Shown: in pieces, positions 56,573-64,000 of the stretch | Layout of the letters: the number at the start of each line of letters is the position of its first letter | Position numbering within the stretch: position 1 is the stretch's first letter | Source of the DNA: Arthrobacter citreus | GTDB lineage: Bacteria; Actinomycetota; Actinomycetes; Actinomycetales; Micrococcaceae | Reading direction: 5' to 3' | NCBI RefSeq assembly: GCF_009192745.1 | Contig: NZ_VTFV01000003.1 | Span: 124,001 to 188,000, forward strand | Length of the DNA: 64,000 nt | Notes under the pieces: model-generated | Told to the model about the DNA's origin: nothing | The model's input: only the letters and a program-made list of their open reading frames with translations | Database searches by the model: none | Made by a program: the position numbers and the translations under genes

Positions 56573-57343
56573 GTGGAGCCGCGCCTGCTGGACGTCTACC
56601 GCCAGGAAAAGTCCTTTGGCGCCGCCGGTGACCTGCAGCACGCCCTTGACCTGCTGGCAGCCGCCCGCCGCGGTGAGCTGGGCCCGACCCTGCGGATCTA
56701 CCAGCCGCGTCCCACCGTGGCTTTCGGGCAGCGTGACGCCCGCCTTCCCGGATTTCCCGACGCCGCAGCTGCCTGCCGGGACCTGGGTTTCGAACCCCTG
56801 GTCCGCAAGGCCGGCGGCCGGGCGGCCGCCTACCACCAGGGCTGCCTGATCCTTGACCACATAGAGCCCGAATCCGACGCCGTCGCGCACTCACTGGCGC
56901 GCTTCGCAGGCTTCGCGCAGCTGCTCGCCGGTGCCCTGCAGGACGCCGGGGTTCCGGCCGGGGTCGGGGAAATCCCCGGCGAGTACTGCCCGGGGGAGTA
57001 CAGCGTCCATGGAGGAACCGGTCCCGGGATCAAACTGGTGGGCACTGCGCAGCGCGTGGTGTCCGGGGCGTGGCTCTTTTCCTCAGTGGTGGTCATCCAG
57101 GATTCGGCACCGCTGCGCGAAGTCCTCACGGCCGTGTATGAAGCGCTGGGCCTGGACTGGGACCCGGCGACGGCCGGTGCCGCCGAGGACCTCCGTCCCG
57201 GACTGAGCGTAGCGGGGGCCGAAGCATCCCTGCTCGCAGCCTACGGAGGCTACGCCGAGCTTCGCACGTCAGATCCCGGTCGCCTGGAGCGGATCGCCGC
57301 ACCCGGGGCAACTGTCTTTCCAACCGGAGCCCGGTCCCGTTAG
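56573..57343 (+). CDS. Lipoate-protein ligase / octanoyltransferase family protein
   Basis: 256 aa. BPL/LplA fold. The substrate-binding motif reads VRKAGGRAAAYHQGCLILDH where classical ligases have RRxGGGxVxH, so the third Gly is Arg; GIKLVGTAQRVVSGAWLFSS supplies the K-x-x-G-x-A-Q-R motif with the catalytic Lys. The activity may be lipoylation or octanoyl transfer, or a non-canonical substrate. GTG start 4 nt after the thioesterase. Confidence 0.82.
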   Translation: MEPRLLDVYRQEKSFGAAGDLQHALDLLAAARRGELGPTLRIYQPRPTVAFGQRDARLPGFPDAAAACRDLGFEPLVRKAGGRAAAYHQGCLILDHIEPESDAVAHSLARFAGFAQLLAGALQDAGVPAGVGEIPGEYCPGEYSVHGGTGPGIKLVGTAQRVVSGAWLFSSVVVIQDSAPLREVLTAVYEALGLDWDPATAGAAEDLRPGLSVAGAEASLLAAYGGYAELRTSDPGRLERIAAPGATVFPTGARSR

Positions 57344-57406
57344 GCTCGGGCAGCGGAAGCAGGCGCGCATCCCCGCCTCAGCCACAACAAGCAAAGGACC
57401 CGCACG

Positions 57407-58198
57407 TTGCCCAAGAAGAGCGTCGAAAACACTGCCCTGCGGCTCAAGGCCATTCTCGAAGTCCTGGCCCGGCAGGACCCGTCAGCACAGAAGAAGACAT
57501 CCCGCGCCGAGGTGCTGCGCCAGGCCCTGGAACAGGTGCCGCTGGAAGGCAGCGAAGCGCAGCTGCTGGCCAGCGGCGTCGCCCGCGGTGAACGGGCACT
57601 GGTTACCGCCAGCACCAAACTGGTCAAGGCCGGATGGATCCTGAAGGAAGGCCGGGCCGGCTGGAGCATCACCTCCGAGGGGCGTTCCGCGCTCTCCGAT
57701 TTCCCCGATGTGGAGCACCTGCACGCTGCGCTCAGCGGCAGCGAACACTCGGTCACGGCAGTGACCAGCGCCGAGGCGCACAGTGAAGCCGTGCTCGAGG
57801 AAGCGCTGGTTGTCTCCGACGCCGCGGCCGAACCCGCAGCCCGGATCCACGGCGCGCATGCCGAAGAGCACTACGCCGGACCGTCCTTCCCCCAGCCAAA
57901 CGCCGTTGCAGTGCCGGGGACGTTCGGCTCGGTGCTGGGCGGTACCGACTGGGATCCGGCGTCAGAGGCCGTGCAGCTGGGGTTCGACCGCAGCGACGAA
58001 CTCTGGAAGCTCAGCGTAGACCTGCCGGCCGGGGACTATGAGTTCAAGGCTGCACTGAACCGCGGCTGGGACGAGAACTACGGCGAGGGAGCGCACTTCG
58101 ACGGCGCCAACTACCGGATGGGACATGCGGGAGGGCCCGTGACCTTCCTGTACGACCACGCGACCCACACGGTGGTGACCAAACCTGACGGGCTATAA
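57407..58198 (+). CDS. Winged-helix protein fused to a pullulanase X25-like domain
   Basis: 263 aa. Residues 1-100 look like an Mrr-N-type winged helix (TALRLKAILEVLARQDPSAQ, AGWILKEGRAGWSITSEGRS). A linker of 60 residues follows. Residues about 165-263 match the X25 carbohydrate-binding-like domain seen in bacterial pullulanases (GTFGSVLGGTDWDP, VDLPAGDYEFKAALNRGWDE, NYGEGAHFDGANY). No signal peptide, so the sugar-binding domain would act inside the cell. TTG start at 57407. Confidence 0.75.
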   Translation: MPKKSVENTALRLKAILEVLARQDPSAQKKTSRAEVLRQALEQVPLEGSEAQLLASGVARGERALVTASTKLVKAGWILKEGRAGWSITSEGRSALSDFPDVEHLHAALSGSEHSVTAVTSAEAHSEAVLEEALVVSDAAAEPAARIHGAHAEEHYAGPSFPQPNAVAVPGTFGSVLGGTDWDPASEAVQLGFDRSDELWKLSVDLPAGDYEFKAALNRGWDENYGEGAHFDGANYRMGHAGGPVTFLYDHATHTVVTKPDGL

Positions 58199-58270
58199 CC
58201 GCGCAGCCGGTGCCGGACACCGGTATCACGGGACTATCATCGAGGGCACGGCAACGGTGAAGGAGTGCCC

Positions 58271-58636
58271 ATGTTCGAGTACGGCAAGGCGTTCAGCGGA
58301 TTCGCCGTAGCTGATGTCGATTCCGCCCGCCGGTTCTACGGCACCACGCTTCAGCTCCCCCTGACACAGATCCACGGGCGGCTGCGGCTCGAACTGGCTC
58401 CGCAGAACCACGTGCTGGTCTATGAGAAGGCCGGTCATGCCCCGGCCGCCTACACAGTGCTGAATTTCCCGGTGCAGGACGTGGATGCAGCCGTGCGCGA
58501 ACTCAGCGGCAGGGGCGTGGTCTTCGAACCCCTCGACGCCGCCGTCGGCGACGGCATCTTCCGCCGGGGCGGTGCGGCCATGGCCTGGTTCCGCGACCCG
58601 TCAGGGAACATCCTCTCCATTCTGGAACAGGACTAG
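58271..58636 (+). CDS. VOC / glyoxalase family protein
   Basis: 121 aa. Single VOC domain: FSGFAVADVDSARRFYGTTL, LNFPVQDVDAAVRELSGRGV and the end WFRDPSGNILSILEQ. Ligand unknown. AAGGAG (58260-58265) is 5 nt before the ATG at 58271; GTG 58265 overlaps that site and is not credible. The next gene begins 9 nt after the stop. Confidence 0.9.
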   Translation: MFEYGKAFSGFAVADVDSARRFYGTTLQLPLTQIHGRLRLELAPQNHVLVYEKAGHAPAAYTVLNFPVQDVDAAVRELSGRGVVFEPLDAAVGDGIFRRGGAAMAWFRDPSGNILSILEQD

Positions 58637-58645
58637 CGGCCTTTC

Positions 58646-59299
58646 GTGGCAGGGTGGCGCGGTGCATTTGGCCCAGCAGGCAGGCCGTACCGGCGGGTGC
58701 TGGCGGCTGCAGCAGCCGCGGGTTCGGCTGCGGGGGTCTACCTCCGCCTTGTCCGGCCGCTCCGCCGGCATGCCGCCGAATCGGGTGCCGGCCACCGGAT
58801 GCCGGGGGACGCAGTCCTCACCGGCCCGGTGCTGCAGTACACCCGCAGCATCCTGATACCGGCATCCGCGGCGGACATCTGGCCGTTCCTGAACCGCATC
58901 GGGCACGGACGGGCCGGCTGGTACGTCGTTGACCGGGTGGGCCTGCCCGACCAGCGCGAGGCAGACCGTGCAGTTCCGCAGCTGCGTGACCTGGATATCG
59001 GGGACCTGCTGAGCACCGGAACCGGACACCGCCTGCGGATCAAGGAGGTCCAGCCCCGGGACTGGATGCTCTGGGCTGACGGAGACGGACGGTCAACGTG
59101 GCTGTGGCTGCTGAAGCCGCTGCGGCCAAACCAGACCCTGCTGGTAGTGCGTGCCCGTTTCCAATACGGCCTCCGGCGGCCCGGCGCCCTGACGGCCCTT
59201 CCGCTCGACGCCGTTGACTGGACTTCTGTCCGCAGGGTCCTGATGGCCGTCCGGGACCGGGCCGTACTGCGTTCGGCGACCCGTCTGGGGAAGCAGTGA
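58646..59299 (+). CDS. SRPBCC-like / polyketide cyclase-fold membrane-anchored protein
   Basis: 217 aa. An N-terminal hydrophobic segment (RVLAAAAAAGSAAGVYL) is followed by an SRPBCC-type domain: YTRSILIPASAADIWPFLNR then IGHGRAGWYVVD, LDIGDLLSTGTGHRLRIKEV, and TWLWLLKPLRPNQTLLVVRA. This fold binds hydrophobic ligands. GTG start. Close spacing suggests co-transcription with the VOC gene. Confidence 0.8.
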   Translation: MAGWRGAFGPAGRPYRRVLAAAAAAGSAAGVYLRLVRPLRRHAAESGAGHRMPGDAVLTGPVLQYTRSILIPASAADIWPFLNRIGHGRAGWYVVDRVGLPDQREADRAVPQLRDLDIGDLLSTGTGHRLRIKEVQPRDWMLWADGDGRSTWLWLLKPLRPNQTLLVVRARFQYGLRRPGALTALPLDAVDWTSVRRVLMAVRDRAVLRSATRLGKQ

Positions 59300-59354
59300 G
59301 GCAATCCTGACGCCCTGCGATACGGGGGCCCGGCAGCGCTGGTAATTTTGATTC

Positions 59355-60401
59355 ATGGAAGAACTTCCCGCCGCACAGCTGTTGCTGGCTGGACCCCGCG
59401 GACGGGAACTCTGCCTGGACCTGGCCCGGTCCATCCTCCCGGAACAGCAGGGGTTCTCCTGCGGGAGCAGCGCCCCGCAGCCAGGTGGCATCACGCCGGA
59501 GTCCAGGAGAGTTCTGCAGGCGCTTGGGGCGCTGCCGCAACGACCCGGGATCACGGTTGCGCAGGTACTCCAAAGCCTGGACCGCGTGGTGAAAGGTGCC
59601 TCGTACTGGCAGCCGCCGTCGGACATCGCCCGTGTGCTGGCTGAACCCGAATCGAGGAACCTCCTGCTTCCCGTGGCCATCGCCGTCGTCCGGGCGCGGC
59701 CCCAGTGGTGGTTGGCCCCCGGTGCGCTGACCCAGCACTACGTCCAGTGGATCGCCAGTACTACTGTTCCCGGTACGGACCCGCCATCCCTAACCGGCAG
59801 TGCCGCCGGACTGCAGCGATGGCGTGAATCAATTGCTGCCGAGGAAGGCAACACGCCCCTGGTTGCCAACTGGACCGGCCGCTGGTGGTCCGTGCCCGCT
59901 CTCTCCGACGTCCCCGCCACCACCCCGGCGATTCCCGGGAATGGACCGGCTGGGCTGCGGCTGGTCGAAGATCCGCTGCCCTGGACCGCGGCGCGGACCT
60001 ATCCGCTGAAAGCCGCGGAAGGCGCCCGCATTTACGAGATCCGGGAAGCGCGCAGCTGGCAGAACCTGGTCTCCGCTTATCCGCTGGAAGTAACCCGCTC
60101 GCGCGGACGCAGCTGGGCAGTGAGCTCAGGGGACGCGGAGGCCGATACCTGGCTCTGGGCGATCCCCGACTGGCAGGCGGTGGCCAGGGACTACGACGGC
60201 GTCCACCTTAGCGTCGCAGGCTACCTGCGCACTGCAGGGAGCGTGCTCGACGCCGCAGGCGTGAAGACCATGCTGGCGGGCTGGGCGCCGGCTGAGACCT
60301 GGTGGCTGAACGATGTCCTGACCCCGGCAGGGGAACCCGTGAACTGGACTGCAGCCCCGGGAGGCCAGGGCTGGCAGCTCCAGGCTGCGGCTGCTTCCTG
60401 A
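59355..60401 (+). CDS. Hypothetical protein, 348 aa, no recognised domain
   Basis: No family recognised. The N-terminal third is helical (AAQLLLAGPRGRELCLDLAR, AQVLQSLDRVVKGASYWQPP), and the rest is rich in Trp (about 18 in total: NWTGRWWSVPAL, TWLWAIPDWQAVARDYDGVH, AETWWLNDVL). No signal peptide or membrane segment. TAATTT is 6 nt before the ATG, so the mRNA is probably leaderless. It ends 15 nt before a strong hairpin and a G18 tract. Confidence 0.72.
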   Translation: MEELPAAQLLLAGPRGRELCLDLARSILPEQQGFSCGSSAPQPGGITPESRRVLQALGALPQRPGITVAQVLQSLDRVVKGASYWQPPSDIARVLAEPESRNLLLPVAIAVVRARPQWWLAPGALTQHYVQWIASTTVPGTDPPSLTGSAAGLQRWRESIAAEEGNTPLVANWTGRWWSVPALSDVPATTPAIPGNGPAGLRLVEDPLPWTAARTYPLKAAEGARIYEIREARSWQNLVSAYPLEVTRSRGRSWAVSSGDAEADTWLWAIPDWQAVARDYDGVHLSVAGYLRTAGSVLDAAGVKTMLAGWAPAETWWLNDVLTPAGEPVNWTAAPGGQGWQLQAAAAS

Positions 60402-60415
60402 CGCACTCCAGAACG

Positions 60416-60473
60416 CCGAAAGGGCAGTTACGGCTGCTTTGAAGCTTCTTTCGAGCCGTAACTGCCCTCTCGG
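60416..60473. terminator. Long hairpin between convergent genes
   Basis: 15-bp perfect stem (60421-60435 with 60454-60468), extended to about 20 bp with one mismatch, around an 18-nt loop with the palindrome GAAGCTTC. It probably works in both directions for the genes ending at 60401 and 60505. Confidence 0.85.
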
Positions 60474-60489
60474 GGGGGGGGGGGGGGGG
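60472..60489. repeat. G18 homopolymer
   Basis: Eighteen consecutive G directly after the hairpin, in the gap between convergent genes. By far the longest homopolymer in the window. Such a run could vary in length by slippage or reflect sequencing/assembly uncertainty. Confidence 0.9.
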
Positions 60490-60504
60490 ATCCTGGAACC
60501 GGGC

Positions 60505-61146
60505 CTAGTGGCCGCGGGCGATCCATTCGTCCAAATGCGGTGCCTCGGCGCCGATCGTGGTGGAATCGCCGTGCCCGGTGTTCACCGTCGTCTCCGCCTG
60601 CAGGCCCAGCAGGCGCTCCCGGATGGAGTCGATGATGGTGCCGAAGTCGCTGTAGGAACGGCCGGTAGCTCCGGGGCCGCCGCTGAACAGCGTGTCGCCG
60701 GAGAACAGCACGGGTGCGCTGCCTTCCTCGTCTTCGAGCAGGAAGCAGACGGACCCGGGGGAGTGGCCCGGGGTGTGCAGCGCCTCGAGGGTGACGCCGG
60801 CGATTTCGAAGGTGTCACCGTCTTCAATGACGTCATCGGGTGCTTCGTCCGGGAACACTGCATCCCAGAGCATCCGGTCCGCCTCGTGCAGGAACACCGG
60901 GGCGCTGAAGCGGTCCTGGGCCTCGGCCACGGCACGGATGTGGTCGTCGTGGCCGTGCGTGAGCAGGATGCCCATGACTTCCCTGTCTCCCACGGCCTCC
61001 GCAATGGCGTCCACGTCGTGGGCGGGGTCGATGATGATCACCTGCAGGTCATCGCCGATGATCCAGACGTTGTTGTCCACGTCCCAGGTGCCGCCGTCCA
61101 GGCTGAAGGTGCCGGAGGTGACCACCTTGTCGATGCGGGCCGCCAT
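60505..61146 (-). CDS. MBL-fold metallohydrolase next to mscR
   Basis: 213 aa. Glyoxalase II-like metallo-beta-lactamase fold. Metal motif H64-G-H66-D-D68-H69 (LLTHGHDDHI), then TPGHSPGSVCFLLE and LFSGDTLFSGGPG. The start shares one base with the mscR stop (TAATG). Genes of this type sit beside mscR in mycobacteria too, so it may hydrolyse S-formyl-mycothiol or a related thioester; this is inference from context. Confidence 0.9.
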   Translation of the reverse strand: MAARIDKVVTSGTFSLDGGTWDVDNNVWIIGDDLQVIIIDPAHDVDAIAEAVGDREVMGILLTHGHDDHIRAVAEAQDRFSAPVFLHEADRMLWDAVFPDEAPDDVIEDGDTFEIAGVTLEALHTPGHSPGSVCFLLEDEEGSAPVLFSGDTLFSGGPGATGRSYSDFGTIIDSIRERLLGLQAETTVNTGHGDSTTIGAEAPHLDEWIARGH

Positions 61147-62231
61147 TAGAGCTCCACCACCGAGCGCAGGACCTTGCCGTCATGCATCTTGTTAAAGGCT
61201 TCCTCGATGTCCCCCAGGCCGATCCGTTCGGAGACGAACGCATCCAGGTCCAGCCGGCCGAGCTTGTACTGCTCCACGAGCATGGGGAAGTCGCGGCTGG
61301 GCAGGCAGTCGCCGTACCAGGAGGACTTCAGCGATCCGCCGCGGCCAAACACGTCTGCCAGCGGCAGCTCGATCTGCATCTCCGGCGTGGGGACACCCAC
61401 CAGCACTACGCGGCCGGCGAGGTCGCGGGCGTAGAAGGCCTGCTTGTAGGTTTCCGGGCGTCCCACGGCTTCAATCACGACGTCGGCGCCGTTGCCGCCG
61501 GTGAGCGCGCGGATGGCTTCCACCGGATCTTCTTCGCGGGAGTTGATGCCGTGCGTGGCACCGTTGGCCAGGGCGAGGTCAACCTTGGCCTGGTCGATGT
61601 CCACGGCGATGATGGTGGTGGCGCCGGCCAGCTTGGCGCCGGCAATGGCAGCAATGCCCACGCCGCCGCAGCCGATGACGGCCACGGATTCGCCGCGCTT
61701 TACCTCACCGGTGTTGATGGCGGCACCAATGCCGGCCATGACGCCGCAGCCGAGCAGGCCGACGGCGGCGGGATCGACGTCGTCGTCCACCTTGGTGCAC
61801 TGCCCGGCGGCAACCAGCGTCTTTTCGGCGAATGCGCCGATGCCCAGTGCCGGGGAGAGTTCCGTGCCGTCTTCCAGCGTCATCTTCTGGGTGGCGTTGT
61901 GGGTGTTGAAGCAGTACTGCGGCTGGCCCTTGCGGCAGGCACGGCATTCCCCGCACACGGCGCGCCAGTTCAGGATGACGCGGTCGCCCGGGGCCACTTC
62001 GGTGACGTCGGGGCCGACGGCTGAAACCACGCCGGTGGCTTCGTGGCCGAGCAGGAACGGATAGTCATCGCTGATGCCGCCCTGCTTGTAGTGCAGGTCC
62101 GTGTGGCAGACGCCGCAGGTGAGGATGTCCACCAGTGCTTCTCCGGGCCCGGGATCCGGAACCAGGATGGTCTCCAGGGAGACCGGCGCGTTCTTTTCCT
62201 TGACTACTACAGCTTGGACCTTGTGAACCAT
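61146..62231 (-). CDS. mscR: S-(hydroxymethyl)mycothiol dehydrogenase
   Basis: 361 aa. Zinc alcohol dehydrogenase that oxidises the formaldehyde-mycothiol adduct. Catalytic zinc site: CGVCHTD, GHEATG and the later Cys; structural zinc site [18 protein letters not shown]-binding [34 protein letters not shown] and the closing SVVEL are typical of the mycothiol-dependent enzyme. A possible promoter is GTGACT-17-TAGGAT (62323-62295). Confidence 0.93.
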   Translation of the reverse strand: MVHKVQAVVVKEKNAPVSLETILVPDPGPGEALVDILTCGVCHTDLHYKQGGISDDYPFLLGHEATGVVSAVGPDVTEVAPGDRVILNWRAVCGECRACRKGQPQYCFNTHNATQKMTLEDGTELSPALGIGAFAEKTLVAAGQCTKVDDDVDPAAVGLLGCGVMAGIGAAINTGEVKRGESVAVIGCGGVGIAAIAGAKLAGATTIIAVDIDQAKVDLALANGATHGINSREEDPVEAIRALTGGNGADVVIEAVGRPETYKQAFYARDLAGRVVLVGVPTPEMQIELPLADVFGRGGSLKSSWYGDCLPSRDFPMLVEQYKLGRLDLDAFVSERIGLGDIEEAFNKMHDGKVLRSVVEL

Positions 62232-62308
62232 GGGGGAGGGCTGCCTCTCGGGAGATGTCTCAGGGGCACCCCGGCGTTCCGGGGCTACTGTTCCATCCTA
62301 GGGACGCC

Positions 62309-62342
62309 GATGCCGGGAGTCACTTTCGCGGCTCCCGGCATC
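62309..62342 (-). terminator. Hairpin between mrx1 and mscR
   Basis: Perfect 11-bp stem (62309-62319 with 62332-62342) around a 12-nt loop, 20 nt after the mrx1 stop. It ends the mrx1 transcript and separates it from mscR, which has a candidate promoter overlapping the hairpin. Confidence 0.75.
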
Positions 62343-62361
62343 GAATAGGTGAAAGGTCAGG

Positions 62362-62634
62362 TCAGAGGCCCAGGCGGGACTTCACCTCAGCGGCCGAGGG
62401 ATTGGTGGCTGCCGAGCCGTCGGGGAAGACCACGGTCGGAACGGTCTGGTTGCCTCCGTTGAGGGCTTCCACCAGTTCCGCCGTGCCTTCGGTGTTCTCG
62501 ATATTCACCTCGGTGTAGCCGATTCCCGCCGCATCCAGCTGGGACTTCAGCCGCCGGCAGTATCCGCACCAGCTGGTGGAGAACATGGTGATGGTTCCGG
62601 CCTCGGGAGTGAACGCTTCGGCAGTGACGGACAT
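62362..62634 (-). CDS. mrx1: Mycoredoxin (glutaredoxin-like, Mrx1 type)
   Basis: 90 aa. Reduces mycothiol-protein mixed disulfides. Redox motif W-C23-G-Y-C26 in MFSTSWCGYCRRLKSQL, cis-Pro in TVPTVVFPDGS, and the ending PSAAEVKSRLGL fit Mrx1. AAGGAG lies 5 nt before the ATG at 62634; the longer in-frame start at 62679 has no ribosome binding site. It lies beside mscR in a small mycothiol cluster. Confidence 0.92.
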   Translation of the reverse strand: MSVTAEAFTPEAGTITMFSTSWCGYCRRLKSQLDAAGIGYTEVNIENTEGTAELVEALNGGNQTVPTVVFPDGSAATNPSAAEVKSRLGL

Positions 62635-62744
62635 TGGAGCTCCTTGGTGGGTTGTGCGGGTGTTCTGCTGCCTCGTCAACGCCGCTGTGGCCGCTTTGAT
62701 TCCCGGGTTGGGACGGCCGGGACCGTGCGGGGCAGACTGGAGGC

Positions 62745-63527
62745 ATGTGCGGACGATACGTGATGGCCCGGGCCATCGGTGACCTGGTGGCGGAAGCAGA
62801 GGCCGAGGCCGATGCCAACCTTGAGCTGCGCCGGTCCTGGAACGTTGCGCCGACCTCGGACGTGCCGGTGGTGCTTGAACGCGTGCTCGACGGCGCCGCC
62901 GTCCGGCAGGTTCACGTAGCCCGCTGGGGACTGGTCCCGGGCTGGGCCAAGGACAGCTCCGTGGGCGTGCGTGCCTTCAACGCCCGCAGCGAAACCCTGT
63001 TGGAGAAGCCCACCTTCCGTGACGCGGTCCTTTCCCGCCGGTGCGCTGTGCCCATGGAGGGATACTACGAGTGGCAGGCTGGTCCCGGCGGCACCCGCAA
63101 ACCCTATTTTGTCCGCCGGGCTGACGGCAGGCTGCACTGGTTCGCCGGATTGTACGAATGGTGGGCGGACCCGGCCCTGTCCGCCGGGGACCCGAACCGC
63201 TGGCTGCTGTCAGCATCCGTCATCACGCTGGCCTCACCGGAGCCGGAAAGCGCAGACCCGCTCCTGCGCAGGCTCGGCGAACTCCACGACAGGATGCCCC
63301 TGCCCCTGGCCGGGGAGGACCTGGACGCGTGGCTCGCGCCGGGGACGCTTAGCGCCACCAAGGCGCTCGAAGCGCTGGGATGCGCACTGGGCAACGCCTA
63401 CGCTGCCGCCGCCGGCTGGATCATCGAACCGGCCAACCCGGCGGTGGGAAACGTACGCCATGACGGTCCCTGGCTGCTGGACGCCGAAGCTGAACCCGGG
63501 AACGAAACCGAGGCCGTGCTGTTCTAG
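62745..63527 (+). CDS. SRAP (HMCES/YedK-like) protein, copy 2
   Basis: 260 aa. Complete active site again: Cys2 (MCGRYVMAR), Asn in SWNVAPTSD, Glu in EGYYEWQ and His in LHDRMPLPL. It differs from copy 1 in an inserted acidic stretch (AEAEAEADANLE) near residue 20 and a longer acidic tail. GGAGG just before the ATG. No LexA box is seen upstream. Protects or senses abasic sites in single-stranded DNA. Confidence 0.93.
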   Translation: MCGRYVMARAIGDLVAEAEAEADANLELRRSWNVAPTSDVPVVLERVLDGAAVRQVHVARWGLVPGWAKDSSVGVRAFNARSETLLEKPTFRDAVLSRRCAVPMEGYYEWQAGPGGTRKPYFVRRADGRLHWFAGLYEWWADPALSAGDPNRWLLSASVITLASPEPESADPLLRRLGELHDRMPLPLAGEDLDAWLAPGTLSATKALEALGCALGNAYAAAAGWIIEPANPAVGNVRHDGPWLLDAEAEPGNETEAVLF

Positions 63528-63548
63528 GACTGCGGCGAACAGGCGCGG

Positions 63549-64000
63549 TCAGGAAACCGAACTGGTGGGAAGTGCCGCGCCGGGGTCTCCGGGGTCCAGG
63601 GCCGAGAGGCTCACGGTGCCGTCTTCGGCAACCCGCAGCCCGGGGTTGTGGCAGATCTCCCAGCGGAAACCGTCCGGATCCGTGAAATACCCCGAGTAGC
63701 CGCCCCAGCTCATCTGCATGCCCGGAGCAGCTATGGACCCGCCGGCCGCAGCGGCCTCATGCAGGATCGCATCCACGTCCTTCGGGGAGTCGACGTTGTG
63801 CGCCAGGGTGAACGGCGCCAGGCTGGCCGACCCGGTGGCTCCTGACTCCGCGGCCAGGTGGTCGCTGCGGAAGAAGGAGAGCAGGATTCCGTGTCCCACC
63901 TGGAAGAACACCACCTCGCCGGGAACATACTGCACGGGGTTCCAGCCCAGGCGGCCGTAAAAGGCATAGGACACTTCAACATCGCGCACGCCTAGGGTGA
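63549..64000 (-). CDS. VOC family protein, N-terminus outside window
   Basis: Partial. The frame stays open to the window edge (ACC CTA GGC GTG CGC on the minus strand), and the visible protein starts TLGVRDVEVSYAFYGRLGWN, the usual first beta-strand of a VOC protein, so only a few residues are missing. VVFFQVGHGILLSFFRSDHL and YSGYFTDPDGFRWEICHNPG complete the fold. Third VOC gene in the window. Ligand unknown. Confidence 0.88.
   Translation of the reverse strand, partial: TLGVRDVEVSYAFYGRLGWNPVQYVPGEVVFFQVGHGILLSFFRSDHLAAESGATGSASLAPFTLAHNVDSPKDVDAILHEAAAAGGSIAAPGMQMSWGGYSGYFTDPDGFRWEICHNPGLRVAEDGTVSLSALDPGDPGAALPTSSVS

Overview
The window is about 66% GC, has no insertion sequence, prophage or CRISPR array, and looks like chromosome from a Gram-positive actinobacterium of the Micrococcaceae, most likely an Arthrobacter-type soil bacterium. 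The evidence is the gene order ileS-folC-DUF4233-ndk / VKOR / rne-rplU-rpmA-obg-proBA-nadD-rsfS, a class Ib ribonucleotide reductase operon (nrdHIEF), mycothiol-linked genes (mycoredoxin, S-hydroxymethyl-mycothiol dehydrogenase), actinobacterial LexA-type boxes and frequent leaderless starts (a TAnnnT -10 hexamer 6-7 nt before the start codon).

Region 1 (1-16.9 kb, housekeeping): end of ileS, folC, a DUF4233 membrane protein, ndk, a maltokinase N-cap-like protein, a VKOR-family protein (minus), the large RNase E/G, ribosomal proteins L21 and L27, Obg GTPase, proline synthesis (proB, proA), nadD, a tail-anchored coiled-coil protein, rsfS and two identical tRNA-Ala(GGC) genes. Strong GC-rich hairpins end the transcription units.

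Region 2 (16.9-30.6 kb, accessory metabolism and regulation): a saccharopine-dehydrogenase-like enzyme, a Nudix-NYN fusion, a YhhN-type membrane protein, an MFS exporter, a MerR/TipAS-type regulator that appears to head an operon with a PLP-dependent deaminase/aldolase and an aldonolactone oxidase, a patatin phospholipase, a fatty-acid desaturase, an App1-type phosphatase, an FUSC transporter and a LysR regulator.

Region 3 (30.6-35.1 kb): nrdHIEF, preceded by a 345-nt control region with paired NrdR boxes and DnaA-box-like sites. A further, stronger NrdR-like box lies next to the lysR start.

Region 4 (35.1-49.6 kb): arfB, a lipoprotein, a flavin amine oxidase, a VanY-like carboxypeptidase, an SDR, a CGNR regulator divergent from a tiny Cys-rich protein, two aldo/keto reductases, a YbaK deacylase, a DUF1992 protein, a GNAT, a CPA1 antiporter, and a three-gene minus-strand cassette (small helical protein, DUF1023 alpha/beta hydrolase, lipoprotein) that resembles an exported ESX-type effector locus.

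Region 5 (49.6-64 kb): an SOS-type umuDC operon whose UmuD has Arg where the catalytic Lys should be, a uridine-kinase-like enzyme, an ArsR-VOC pair with a clear operator, two unknown small genes next to a near-consensus LexA box and divergent from an SRAP (HMCES/YedK) gene, a thioesterase, a lipoate-ligase-like protein, a winged-helix/X25 fusion, an unknown 348-aa protein, an 18-G homopolymer behind a hairpin, a mycothiol group (mrx1, mscR, MBL hydrolase), a second SRAP paralogue and a VOC gene cut by the window end.

The strongest candidates for undescribed biology are the SOS-associated group at 49.7-54.6 kb (R95 UmuD and the two small LexA-box genes) and the DUF1023 cassette.
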